Positions 1 through 6,502 of a DNA stretch of 13,868 bases are shown piece after piece. Location of the stretch: positions 1-13,868 of the forward strand of contig DYKL01000023.1 of the NCBI GenBank assembly GCA_020722645.1, read 5' to 3'. The notes beneath the pieces are model-generated. The model was not told the DNA's origin. It did not search any database and saw only the letters and a list, made by a program, of their open reading frames with translations. Made by a program: the position numbers and the translations under genes. Position 1 is the stretch's first letter, and every line of letters begins with the position of its first letter. Origin of the DNA: Acetofilamentum sp. (lineage in GTDB: Bacteria; Bacteroidota; Bacteroidia; Bacteroidales; JAFGUD01).

Positions 1-140
1 AATTATTTTCATTCTATTGGTGTGAGAACTTTAAGGTTCTCATGGGGGTTTCATATATATTATTGCCTAATTGTAGCAAACAAAAATAATGATAAAAATA
101 TTAAAAACAATATGTTTTTTGTTTATTATTTTAGATTATG

Positions 141-208
141 TCGGATAATACCAATTGTATTTATAAAATAGTCTAACTATTTTATAAATTTACAATGGTT
201 ATTGCCGA
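141..208. repeat. Imperfect palindrome with 14-bp perfect core
   Basis: The core arms ATTTATAAAATAGT (159-172) and ACTATTTTATAAAT (176-189) are perfect complements around a 3-nt loop. Pairing continues outward with a 2-nt bulge: TTGTA/TACAA, then CC/GG, and finally TCGG at 141-144 with CCGA at 205-208. The whole forms a roughly 68-bp hairpin. It is not a normal terminator, because neither end has a T tract. It could be a degenerate palindromic repeat or MITE-like element, a protein-binding site, or a small structured RNA. Only the symmetry is seen; the role is unknown. Confidence 0.55.
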
Positions 209-284
209 TGTTGCTTGATAATAGTCAGATATGACAAAGTCGAAATTGGACTATATTGAAAACCGAATCGGTATTAAAATAAAC

Positions 285-336
285 AAAAAACGGCAAAAAC
301 ACACTTTTTTTAAATTCATTTTGAGTGTCATTGCCG
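285..336 (-). terminator. Rho-independent terminator of the lipoprotein gene
   Basis: Read on the minus strand just after the lipoprotein stop, CGGCAA plus ACAC pairs with GTGT plus TTGCCG, with a 2-nt internal mismatch between the two paired blocks and an AT-rich loop. Six T residues follow immediately. A GC-richer stem base followed by a T run, 28 nt after a stop codon, is the standard intrinsic terminator layout. The long loop makes it a slightly weak example. Confidence 0.6.
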
Positions 337-363
337 AATTTTTATGTTTTAATTTTTCGATGT

Positions 364-915
364 TTATTTTTCAAAAGTATAAATTACATCAAAGTTTATT
401 TCGTTAATATCACTGTTTCTTTTGATAATAAGTGAATTTTTAGAAATTTCATTTATATCAAAAGCAATTATTTCAGTTTCGAGCTGAATATTTAAACTTT
501 TTCCGTCTTCACTAACAGACCAATTACCAGTAACACTATCAACAGTTGTTTTGAAAGACATTGTGCTGTCTTCGTTAAATGTAATTGTTTCAGTATTAAG
601 ATTTTCCAAAATAGTTTTTTTGACTTGTTCTTTTGTTAATTCATCTAATTGCAACTGATAATTGTCTATTATTTCCTGATAAGCAAATTTCATAGTGTCG
701 TCTAAAATTTCTAACTGGTCAGCATACAGCTGAATTTGTTCTTTTAAGTTTTCGACTTGCAAATTATATAACAAATCTGCAATTTCGTCAATTTTTGTAA
801 TTTCGGTATTAGTGTTTTTCCATTCACCAATCAATAGCTCATCAACTGTTTTTTTACAAGAGCTAAAGCCGAAGATTAAAGAGACCGAGATAATTATTAA
901 AGCTGTTTTTTTCAT
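364..915 (-). CDS. Small lipoprotein with lipocalin-like ends and a central helical insert
   Basis: 183 aa. Residues 1-20 are a lipoprotein signal: two lysines, a hydrophobic stretch, then F-S-S-C with Cys20 as the predicted lipidation site. The next residues are K-K-T, so the protein should be membrane anchored; the side it faces is not clear. Residues 28-35 (LIGEWKNT) and a later block around 112-140 (ITFNEDSTMSF, then GNWSVSEDGKSL) resemble the beta strands of Bacteroidota lipocalin-like lipoproteins, where a G-x-W turn recurs. Between them, roughly residues 40-105 are rich in Leu, Glu, Gln and Ile in heptad-like spacing and probably form long helices or a coiled coil. I do not recognise a named family. 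The gene stands alone, with about 240 bp to purL upstream and its own terminator downstream. The start ATG has no Shine-Dalgarno sequence, as usual in this phylum. Confidence 0.8.
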   Translation of the reverse strand: MKKTALIIISVSLIFGFSSCKKTVDELLIGEWKNTNTEITKIDEIADLLYNLQVENLKEQIQLYADQLEILDDTMKFAYQEIIDNYQLQLDELTKEQVKKTILENLNTETITFNEDSTMSFKTTVDSVTGNWSVSEDGKSLNIQLETEIIAFDINEISKNSLIIKRNSDINEINFDVIYTFEK

Positions 916-1094
916 AATAATATGATTTTTATTAATAAATTAGTTTATCGTTTTTTTTAAATGATATTAATATTGCATATTAAACATGTGTTTTCGCACA
1001 AATATTATTCTCAATAGTTCGGTATATTTTATAGTAATTCGTTTATATTCAGTAAATTATGTTTGCATAAGCAACTAATTGCTAATTGGTTTAA

Positions 1095-1144
1095 AATCAA
1101 TAATTTGCAAATTGGCTAATTAAAAAATTAACGAATTATTGATT
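1095..1144 (-). terminator. Possible weak terminator after purL
   Basis: AATCAATAATT (1095-1105) and AATTATTGATT (1134-1144) are perfect 11-bp inverted arms 12 nt past the purL stop. The minus-strand transcript would end the stem in GATTTTAAA, which is a short U run. The stem is almost all A-T and the loop is 28 nt, so termination would be weak; it may only protect the 3' end. Confidence 0.3.
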
Positions 1145-1155
1145 CTAAAAAAACA

Positions 1156-3375
1156 CTATCTTTCAATTAGGTGTTCGAGTTTGCTCATATATTTTTTCTT
1201 AATATCGTATATAAAGCCGAATGAAGCGTCATCAATTCTAAGTTCTCCTTTTGTAACGTGTCCAAGCGAAAGAAACGGGAAATCCTGTTTTCGCATAAAA
1301 TCAATAAAAGTATTAATTTTATTTGGAGTAACCGAAACGACAACTCTGCTTTGAGATTCTCCAAACAAAAAGGCATCAGGTCTGATTTCAGAATCGGTTG
1401 TAATATCAAAACCAACATTGAAAACCATTGCAGACTCAACTAAACTTACAAATAGTCCGCCTTCTGAAACGTCGTGAGCCGACCTTATTAATCTGCGTTT
1501 TATAAGCTGTTTTAAAACTTTTTGCAGTTTATGTTCCGTATTCAAATCAAAAAAAGGAACAGGAGAGTGTTTTACGGCGTGGAAAAAGTTTAGATATTCA
1601 GAAGACGATATGTCTTCTTTTGTCTCGCCTAAAACAAAAATTACATCTCCTTTATCTTTAAAACCTATAGTCATAATATCGTTCTTGTTTTGAATAATGC
1701 CTAACATACCTATTACCGGAGTCGGAAAAATCGGCTCTTTTTTATCGTCTGTTACAGTTTCATTATAAAAGCTGACATTACCGCCTGTTACGGGAGTTCC
1801 GAATTTTTTACAGGCTTCATTCATTCCTTTGATAGTTTCTACAAACTGCCAGTAAACTTCCTGATTATATGGATTTCCGAAATTTAGGCAATTAGTTATT
1901 GCAACAGGCTCTCCGCCGCTGCAAACAATATTTCTTGCGGCTTCTGCTACTGCAATTTGAGTTCCAATGAAGGGATCTGCATAAACATATCTTGAATTGC
2001 AGTCTGTTGTCAAGGCAAGAGCTTTTTCTGTATGTTTTAGATTTACAATTCCGGCATCAGCAATAAAGTTTGTATTTATGGTAGATGTTCTTACCATTGT
2101 GTCGTATTGTTCAATTATCCAACGTCTTGAAACAATATTCGGACTTTCCAAAAGTTTACAGGCAACTTCTTTTATATCTTCGGGCTCGGGGATTTCATTA
2201 AAATCAAATTCATCATTTTTGAACAAATAAGTTGGTTTTCTGAATTCTCTTTCATAAACCGGTGCGCCTCCACCAAGTACAAGAGAACTGGCGGGTACTT
2301 TAGCTACCAATTCGCCTTTCCATAAAAATTCAAGTTCATTGCCCTTTGTAACAGTACCAATTTGAGCAAATTGTAAGTCCCATTTTTTGAATATTTTTTC
2401 TACTTCTTTTTCAGAACCTTTTTTAATCACAACTAACATTCTTTCTTGTGATTCAGAAAGCAGAATTTCCCAAGGTTCAATGTTTTGTTGTCTTAAAGGG
2501 ACTTTGTCAATGTCAATTTTCATTCCGTGTTCACCTTTTGCTGACATTTCTGAAGTAGAACAAATTATACCGGCAGCACCCATATCTTGCATACCTATAA
2601 TAAAATCAGTTTCTGCAAGTTCTAATGAAGCTTCAAGAATAAGTTTTTCGGCAAAAGGGTCGCCAACCTGAACAGAAGGTAAATCTTCGTGGGAATTTTT
2701 TGTTAAATCTGCTGATGCAAAAGTAGCTCCGTGTATTCCGTCTTTACCTGTTGCCGAGCCAAAAATATAAACAGGATTACCGACACCTGTAGCAATTGCT
2801 GAAATTATGTTTTTTGTATTTACTATGCCGACAGACATTGCATTAACCAAAGGATTTGTATTATAGCAGGAATCGAAGTAAACTTCACCGCCAACAACAG
2901 GGACACCAAAACAGTTTCCGTAATCGCCAATACCTTTTACTATGCCTTTTATAAGCCATTTGGTTTTGTCCAGATGGATATCGCCGAAACGTAAAGAATT
3001 TAATTGAGCAATAGGTCTTGCTCCCATCGAAAAAATATCTCTGTTAATGCCGCCAACTCCGGTCGCAGCTCCCTGATATGGTTCTATTGCAGATGGGTGA
3101 TTATGTGATTCTATTTTGAAAACGCAAGCTATATCATCTCCCAAATCAACAACTCCGGCATTTTCTTTGCCCGGTTCGGCAAGAAGATGTTTTCCCTCAC
3201 GGTGCAAAGTTTTTAACCACTTAATTGAATTTTTATATGATGCGTGCTCAGACCACATTACTGAATATAGGCTTAATTCCGTAAAATTTGGCGTACGTCC
3301 CAATATTTCTTTTATTTTTTTAAATTCTTCGGGTAAAAGTCCGAGTTTTTCGGCTGTTTTTATAGTTACTTCCAT
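1156..3375 (-). CDS. purL: Phosphoribosylformylglycinamidine synthase, small-type PurL subunit
   Basis: 739 aa, the normal length for the small (PurS/PurQ-dependent) PurL. It catalyses the ATP- and ammonia-dependent conversion of FGAR to FGAM, the fourth step of purine synthesis, in the cytosol. Visible motifs: SEHASYK at 42-48 (the family usually has SEHCSYK), the catalytic and ATP-site segment KIESHNHPSAIEPYQGAATG at 87-106, INRDIFSMGARP at 110-121, GGEVYFD, and GSATGKDGIHGATFAS. In the second half there are EAARNIVCSGGEPVAITNCLNFGNP, TGGNVSFYNE and SAHDVSEGGL. Both AIRS-like halves are complete and no frameshift is seen. This type cannot make its own ammonia and needs the glutaminase PurQ and the small bridging protein PurS; neither is in the window, so they must be encoded elsewhere. 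A good promoter and a foldable leader of about 130 nt lie upstream, suggesting regulation as a single gene. Confidence 0.97.
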   Translation of the reverse strand: MEVTIKTAEKLGLLPEEFKKIKEILGRTPNFTELSLYSVMWSEHASYKNSIKWLKTLHREGKHLLAEPGKENAGVVDLGDDIACVFKIESHNHPSAIEPYQGAATGVGGINRDIFSMGARPIAQLNSLRFGDIHLDKTKWLIKGIVKGIGDYGNCFGVPVVGGEVYFDSCYNTNPLVNAMSVGIVNTKNIISAIATGVGNPVYIFGSATGKDGIHGATFASADLTKNSHEDLPSVQVGDPFAEKLILEASLELAETDFIIGMQDMGAAGIICSTSEMSAKGEHGMKIDIDKVPLRQQNIEPWEILLSESQERMLVVIKKGSEKEVEKIFKKWDLQFAQIGTVTKGNELEFLWKGELVAKVPASSLVLGGGAPVYEREFRKPTYLFKNDEFDFNEIPEPEDIKEVACKLLESPNIVSRRWIIEQYDTMVRTSTINTNFIADAGIVNLKHTEKALALTTDCNSRYVYADPFIGTQIAVAEAARNIVCSGGEPVAITNCLNFGNPYNQEVYWQFVETIKGMNEACKKFGTPVTGGNVSFYNETVTDDKKEPIFPTPVIGMLGIIQNKNDIMTIGFKDKGDVIFVLGETKEDISSSEYLNFFHAVKHSPVPFFDLNTEHKLQKVLKQLIKRRLIRSAHDVSEGGLFVSLVESAMVFNVGFDITTDSEIRPDAFLFGESQSRVVVSVTPNKINTFIDFMRKQDFPFLSLGHVTKGELRIDDASFGFIYDIKKKYMSKLEHLIER

Positions 3376-3431
3376 AAAATTGTACAGTTGAAAGTTAATT
3401 AAGTTAATTAAATAAACAAAGTTGTATTCAA

Positions 3432-3491
3432 TTGTAAATCATCGCTTATCTGATTTATTGTTTTTCAGTAAGTATTTGCTTTAATTTACAA
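3432..3491 (-). promoter_or_regulatory. Nested hairpin in the purL leader
   Basis: Reading the purL transcript 5' to 3': TTGTAAAT (3491-3484) pairs perfectly with ATTTACAA (3439-3432). Inside it, CTTACTGA (3472-3465) pairs with TCAGATAAG (3453-3445) with one bulged base and an 11-nt loop. An asymmetric internal loop (12 nt against 5 nt) separates the two stems, a form common in regulatory RNAs. Further down the leader, AGTTAATTA is tandemly repeated near 3392-3410. I do not recognise a known riboswitch class; the stems are AT-rich and could be chance. Confidence 0.35.
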
Positions 3492-3513
3492 CAAACAAAA
3501 ATTTTTTATAGTG

Positions 3514-3543
3514 CAAACTTAACATTAAAATCAATCCGAACAA
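3514..3543 (-). promoter_or_regulatory. Bacteroidota-type promoter for purL
   Basis: On the minus strand, TTG (3543-3541) is followed after 19 nt by TAAGTTTG (3521-3514), a full match to the Bacteroidota -33/-7 consensus TTG-N19-21-TAnnTTTG. The expected transcription start is near 3507, leaving a leader of about 130 nt before the purL ATG. A weaker second candidate, CAACTTTG at 3424-3417, has one mismatch. Confidence 0.55.
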
Positions 3544-3810
3544 CTAAATTTTTGATTTTTAAAAATAATTTTTTGAAAATCTGATATTTAAGAATTTGAA
3601 TTTTTTGATTTTCATTGCGAAGCATTAACTTTAATATTTGAACAATTTTAAAAGTAAAAAAGTTCGCTCCGTTATAAGTCTAAAAAACTAAATTTTCAAC
3701 TATTAAACGAAACAAACTTTTTAAAAAGCTTTTTAGCGAACTGTTATAAATGAGTCAAGTTTTGCCGGACACGCCATTTAGAGCTAAAATTTTCGGTTTA
3801 TTTATAAGTT

Positions 3811-4929
3811 TCAGATAGCCTGAACAAGATTATCTTTTAATCTATAAGTGTTTTCAGCTTCGGCATATTGTATTTTAAGTTGATTAAAAACTTCTTCGAC
3901 AGTTTCAATTTTTGTTGCTTTATATGCGTTACTGCCAGCAAAAGCAAAACCGTCTTTCATATTTCCGTTAGCAGCATTAAAAAGTGCCTCAGCTATACAG
4001 TAAGGGACATTTTTATAATCACAGGTTTTTAAACATTTCCAAAGACATTTAACCGGTTTTTTCTTACCGGCAGTTACACTTTTAAGGAAGTCGTTGTTTA
4101 TTGCTCTACCGGGCAAACCTACCGGACTATCAATAACAACTACATCAGAGGCAGATGAATTAATATATTCCATTTTAAATTTTATATCAGCATCACATTC
4201 GTAGGTAGTAACAAATCTGGTTCCCATTTTAACACCATCAGCTCCCGATTGAACAGCTTCAAAAATATCATTCCCCGAATAAATTCCGCCACCTGCGATA
4301 ATTGGAATTTTATGACCATATTTTTGTTCAAAAGGAATCAATATTTCTCTTGTTTCTTTGATGATTTCGAATAAAGTTTTGGTTTCTTTTAATAGCTCAT
4401 CTTTTTTGAAACCAAGATGTCCGCCGGCTTTTGAGCCTTCGATAACAACTGCATCAGGAATACGGTTGAATTTTTGATCCCAGGTTTTAAAGGTTAGTAA
4501 TGCAGCTCTTGCCGAAGATATTTTAGGAATATATTTGGTTTTGGAATAAATGAATTCATCATTTGTAACTGTTTCAGGTTTTTTTAGGAATAATCCGGCA
4601 CCTACAATAATAATGTCCAAATTATTTAGAGCAACTTTGAATAATTCATCAAAATCGGATACAGCAAGCATTATATTTGCTCCAATTATACCGTTTGGTG
4701 ATAATTCTCTGGCTTTTTTAATCTCTGTTGTAAATCCCTTTATATTATTTGCAGAAGTAAATCTTCCTTTTACAGAATATTTCATACCGATTCCAACAGC
4801 TGAAATTATTCCAACACCTCCCTGATTCGCAACTGCTGATGCTAAGCCAGATATAGACACTGCTACACCCATTCCGCCCTGAAAAACAGGTACTTTGATT
4901 TTTAAATCACCTATTTGAATTGATTTCAT
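3811..4929 (-). CDS. Nitronate monooxygenase / FabK-like FMN flavoprotein
   Basis: 372 aa. The sequence fits the 2-nitropropane dioxygenase (nitronate monooxygenase) family, FMN-binding TIM barrels that also include the enoyl-ACP reductase FabK. Visible motifs: VPVFQGGMGVAVS at 13-25 (N-terminal FMN-site strand), VANQGGVGIIS at 33-43, the KAGGHLG segment at 167-173 with His171 at the usual catalytic position, IPIIAGGGIYSG at 208-219, and GADGVKMGTRF at 229-239 (phosphate binding). An additional feature is a four-cysteine segment with Cys295, 299, 303 and 311 (spacing C-x3-C-x3-C-x7-C) before a conserved-looking AEALFNAANG. The substrate cannot be told from sequence: nitronate detoxification, enoyl reduction or another oxidation are all possible. 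It is monocistronic in appearance, 220 bp from the LytTR gene upstream. The start ATG is supported by the family N-terminus beginning at once. Confidence 0.88.
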   Translation of the reverse strand: MKSIQIGDLKIKVPVFQGGMGVAVSISGLASAVANQGGVGIISAVGIGMKYSVKGRFTSANNIKGFTTEIKKARELSPNGIIGANIMLAVSDFDELFKVALNNLDIIIVGAGLFLKKPETVTNDEFIYSKTKYIPKISSARAALLTFKTWDQKFNRIPDAVVIEGSKAGGHLGFKKDELLKETKTLFEIIKETREILIPFEQKYGHKIPIIAGGGIYSGNDIFEAVQSGADGVKMGTRFVTTYECDADIKFKMEYINSSASDVVVIDSPVGLPGRAINNDFLKSVTAGKKKPVKCLWKCLKTCDYKNVPYCIAEALFNAANGNMKDGFAFAGSNAYKATKIETVEEVFNQLKIQYAEAENTYRLKDNLVQAI

Positions 4930-4942
4930 TTTTATTTTTTTT

Positions 4943-4950
4943 CAAAAATA
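4943..4950 (-). promoter_or_regulatory. Candidate -7 element for the flavoprotein gene
   Basis: TATTTTTG on the minus strand matches TAnnTTTG, 13 nt before the ATG at 4929. No TTG lies at the right distance upstream, and the leader would be only a few nucleotides long. The match is easy to obtain by chance in AT-rich DNA. Confidence 0.3.
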
Positions 4951-5149
4951 CAATTAATAAGAATGTCTTTTTTTATAAGGTATTAAATCAAAAATTTAGA
5001 TTTGTTTTTTAAGTTTCAGGGACGAATTGCATTCGCTTGTATATTTTAAATGAGAACATTACTTATTTTATTAAAAAATATAATTAGGGTTGAAATTTTA
5101 AGTTTTTAATAAAAAATCAAATTTTTCAGTTTTAAAAAAACAGTAAAAA

Positions 5150-5986
5150 TCAGATTAAATCTTTTAGTTTTGTAATATAAGTTCTGGAAACAGGAATAGG
5201 GAAGTCGATGTTTTGTAAAAATAGTTTTAATCCTTGCGAGTTACCTTCTGCTTTTTCAATATAATTGGTGTTTACAAGATAAGTGCGATGGCATTTGAAA
5301 ATAAAATTGTAGCTTTTAAGCAAATTTTCAGCATTTAACAATTTTGTTCTTACAAGGTGTTTGTTGATTTTATTTTTTTCTTTCCAGAAAATCTCAATAT
5401 AATTTGCAGCAGATTTAATCAAGTATATTGAATTTGCAGTTAGTGAAATTGTATCATTTTTATACTCAGATTCAAAAACGACTATATTGTCAGGAGAGTT
5501 GATTTTAGCTAATATTTTTCGGTTGAGTTCAATAGCATCGCTGAGATTTAGTTTCAATAGCCTGTTTTGGTTAAGAAAAACTAAAATAGTAATAGGGAGA
5601 ACTCCAATTAAAATGATTTTTAGAAAGTCGATTCCTGATAAAATGCTGATATTCAAATATTTGAAATAAAAATAAAAAGCAACAGCCAGTGCAGATAAAA
5701 GCCAAGTGTTCCATAAAATCTCCTTAAAAATATTCCATTTATCATTTGTGAAAAAACGATTCAAATATGATGGTAAAACTAATAAATGAAAACTCAAAAC
5801 AGCAAAGGTTATTACAGCAACAAAAAAACAAACTTTTAATTTTGAACCTATAGATAGTTCTATCATATTAAACGGCTGAAAGAAAAAAAGAATCAACCCG
5901 AAAACAATACTTATAAAAAATGTAATTTTAGCATTGTGTATAGGGTCGGTGTTAAAAGGATAGGGTTTTCTTAAAAATTTCAGCAT
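5150..5986 (-). CDS. Membrane-anchored LytTR-family transcription regulator
   Basis: 278 aa. The N-terminal half has four likely transmembrane helices at about 21-41, 50-71, 90-112 and 118-138. After a short linker the C-terminal part, about 170-278, is a LytTR DNA-binding domain: it shows the typical order of NSIYLIKSAANYIEIFW (strand with the A-N-Y motif), HLVRTKLLNAENLL, then FIFKCHRTYLVNTNYI (the family's R-x-H-R-S/T-Y-L-V-N signature), and finally PIPVSRTYITKLK. There is no receiver domain, so it is not a classical response regulator; in Bacteroidota such four-helix LytTR proteins are common and probably sense something at or in the membrane. No histidine kinase is adjacent. The ATG at 5986 faces the divergent kinase-rtcB operon across a 516-bp gap that holds a strongly foldable element, which is a possible target or leader, by inference only. 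Confidence 0.9.
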   Translation of the reverse strand: MLKFLRKPYPFNTDPIHNAKITFFISIVFGLILFFFQPFNMIELSIGSKLKVCFFVAVITFAVLSFHLLVLPSYLNRFFTNDKWNIFKEILWNTWLLSALAVAFYFYFKYLNISILSGIDFLKIILIGVLPITILVFLNQNRLLKLNLSDAIELNRKILAKINSPDNIVVFESEYKNDTISLTANSIYLIKSAANYIEIFWKEKNKINKHLVRTKLLNAENLLKSYNFIFKCHRTYLVNTNYIEKAEGNSQGLKLFLQNIDFPIPVSRTYITKLKDLI

Positions 5987-6042
5987 ATTGCCATTTTTTA
6001 TTCAGTTCTTTATTTACTTAATAAATGGTAAAAAAATCGGTC

Positions 6043-6144
6043 TTGGTTTAAAACCGTTGAAATTTCAGGTGCGGACAACTGAAATGTCGGTAATACACGC
6101 TTTTGTCGGTATCCACTCCGACAAAATCAACAGGTTTAAACCAA
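6043..6144. other. Foldable element: closed three-way junction with two inner hairpins
   Basis: Outer arms TTGGTTTAAAACCGTTG (6043-6059) and CAACAGGTTTAAACCAA (6128-6144) pair over about 16 bp with two single-base bulges, plus A6060 with T6127. Inside lie two hairpins: ATTTCAG/CTGAAAT (6062-6068 with 6079-6085, 10-nt loop) and a perfect 9-bp TTTTGTCGG/CCGACAAAA (6101-6109 with 6118-6126, 8-nt loop). Each outer arm is also nearly self-palindromic (GGTTTAAAACC; GGTTTAAACC). GTCGGTA occurs twice, at 6086 and 6105. There is no T tract after the stems, so it is not a terminator. It is GC-richer than its surroundings. It may be a structured RNA, a pair of operator palindromes, or a MITE/REP-like palindromic repeat; the sequence alone cannot decide. 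Confidence 0.55.
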
Positions 6145-6471
6145 TATCAAAAATTCTAATCAATTTACACTCAAAAAGATATTTTGCTGTATTATTGTTT
6201 ATAACAAGTTTTGCAAATGTAACAAAATATTTATGAAAAAAATTATCTTTTCAAAATTTTGCTTTATGGATTAAATATGAAAGTTATTGCTAAAATTATA
6301 TTTTTTGTTTATTTATCTGTAATTTCGGATATTTGATTGTTTTTTTTAAGCAATTCATTTTCTAATGAATAACTGAAAAAATAAAATAAATTTCATTAGC
6401 AAGATTAGGTGTTAAATATTTATCTGATAGAATTGTGAAAAATTGAATTTTCTAATTATAAAAAAAAATTT

Positions 6472-6479
6472 TATCTTTG
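6472..6479 (+). promoter_or_regulatory. Bacteroidota -7 element for the kinase-rtcB operon
   Basis: TATCTTTG matches TAnnTTTG exactly. The nearest upstream TTG (6443-6445) is 26 nt away, longer than the usual 19-21, so the -33 part is weak. The expected transcription start near 6485 lies after the TTG codon at 6443, which supports ATG 6503 as the true start of the kinase. Confidence 0.45.
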
Positions 6480-6502
6480 TAATTGATGAAAAAATAAAAA
6501 AA

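Larger units (their letters stand above)
1..363. other. Non-coding region with inverted repeats, left edge of window
   Basis: I see no credible gene in this stretch. It holds a 7-bp hairpin (TGAGAAC at 23-29 with GTTCTCA at 36-42, loop of 6), a larger imperfect palindrome at 141-208, and the terminator of the lipoprotein gene at 285-336; the last two have their own entries. The 23-42 hairpin is not followed by a T tract on either strand, so it is more likely an operator or a repeat remnant than a terminator. Confidence 0.5.
3376..3810. other. 435-bp intergenic region: purL leader, purL promoter, AT-rich spacer
   Basis: The part nearest purL holds its promoter and a foldable leader, listed separately. 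The part from about 3545 to 3810 has no credible gene. It contains inverted AGTTCGCT (3661-3668) and AGCGAACT (3735-3742), each with a GTTATAA close to its right, plus the overlapping palindromes CTTTTTAAAAAG (3717-3728) and AAAAAGCTTTTT (3723-3734). There is no convincing terminator for the flavoprotein gene that ends at 3811. Confidence 0.5.
5987..6502. other. 516-bp divergent intergenic region between LytTR and kinase genes
   Basis: No believable gene is present: the only long open frame (5988-6236) starts with TTG and runs through the inverted repeats. The notable contents are the foldable element at 6043-6144 and the -7 motif for the kinase at 6472-6479. On the minus strand TACATTTG (6221-6214) fits a -7 motif for the LytTR gene but has no -33 partner; if real, the foldable element would lie in the LytTR 5' leader. 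The stretch from 6222 to 6440 is AT-rich with nothing recognisable. Confidence 0.5.

Noticed and set aside
23..42. Terminator hairpin near the left edge
   Set aside because: The 7-bp stem is not followed by a T tract on either strand (CATGGGGG on plus, CACCAATAG on minus).
1139..1443. Short open frames on both strands overlapping the end of purL
   Set aside because: They are shadows of purL in other frames with no independent start signals or family similarity.
6043..6144. tRNA gene, because of the cloverleaf-like fold
   Set aside because: There is no T-loop consensus (TTC-A), no anticodon-arm arrangement, and the outer stem is too long; only two inner hairpins exist.
5988..6236. Plus-strand open frame of 82 codons in the LytTR-kinase gap
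   Set aside because: It starts with TTG, has no family resemblance, and runs through the inverted repeats of the foldable element.
6443..6502. Upstream TTG start adding 20 residues to the kinase
   Set aside because: The -7 promoter motif lies inside this stretch, and the added residues (Lys/Phe/Ile-rich) read like translated AT-rich DNA; ATG 6503 is preferred.
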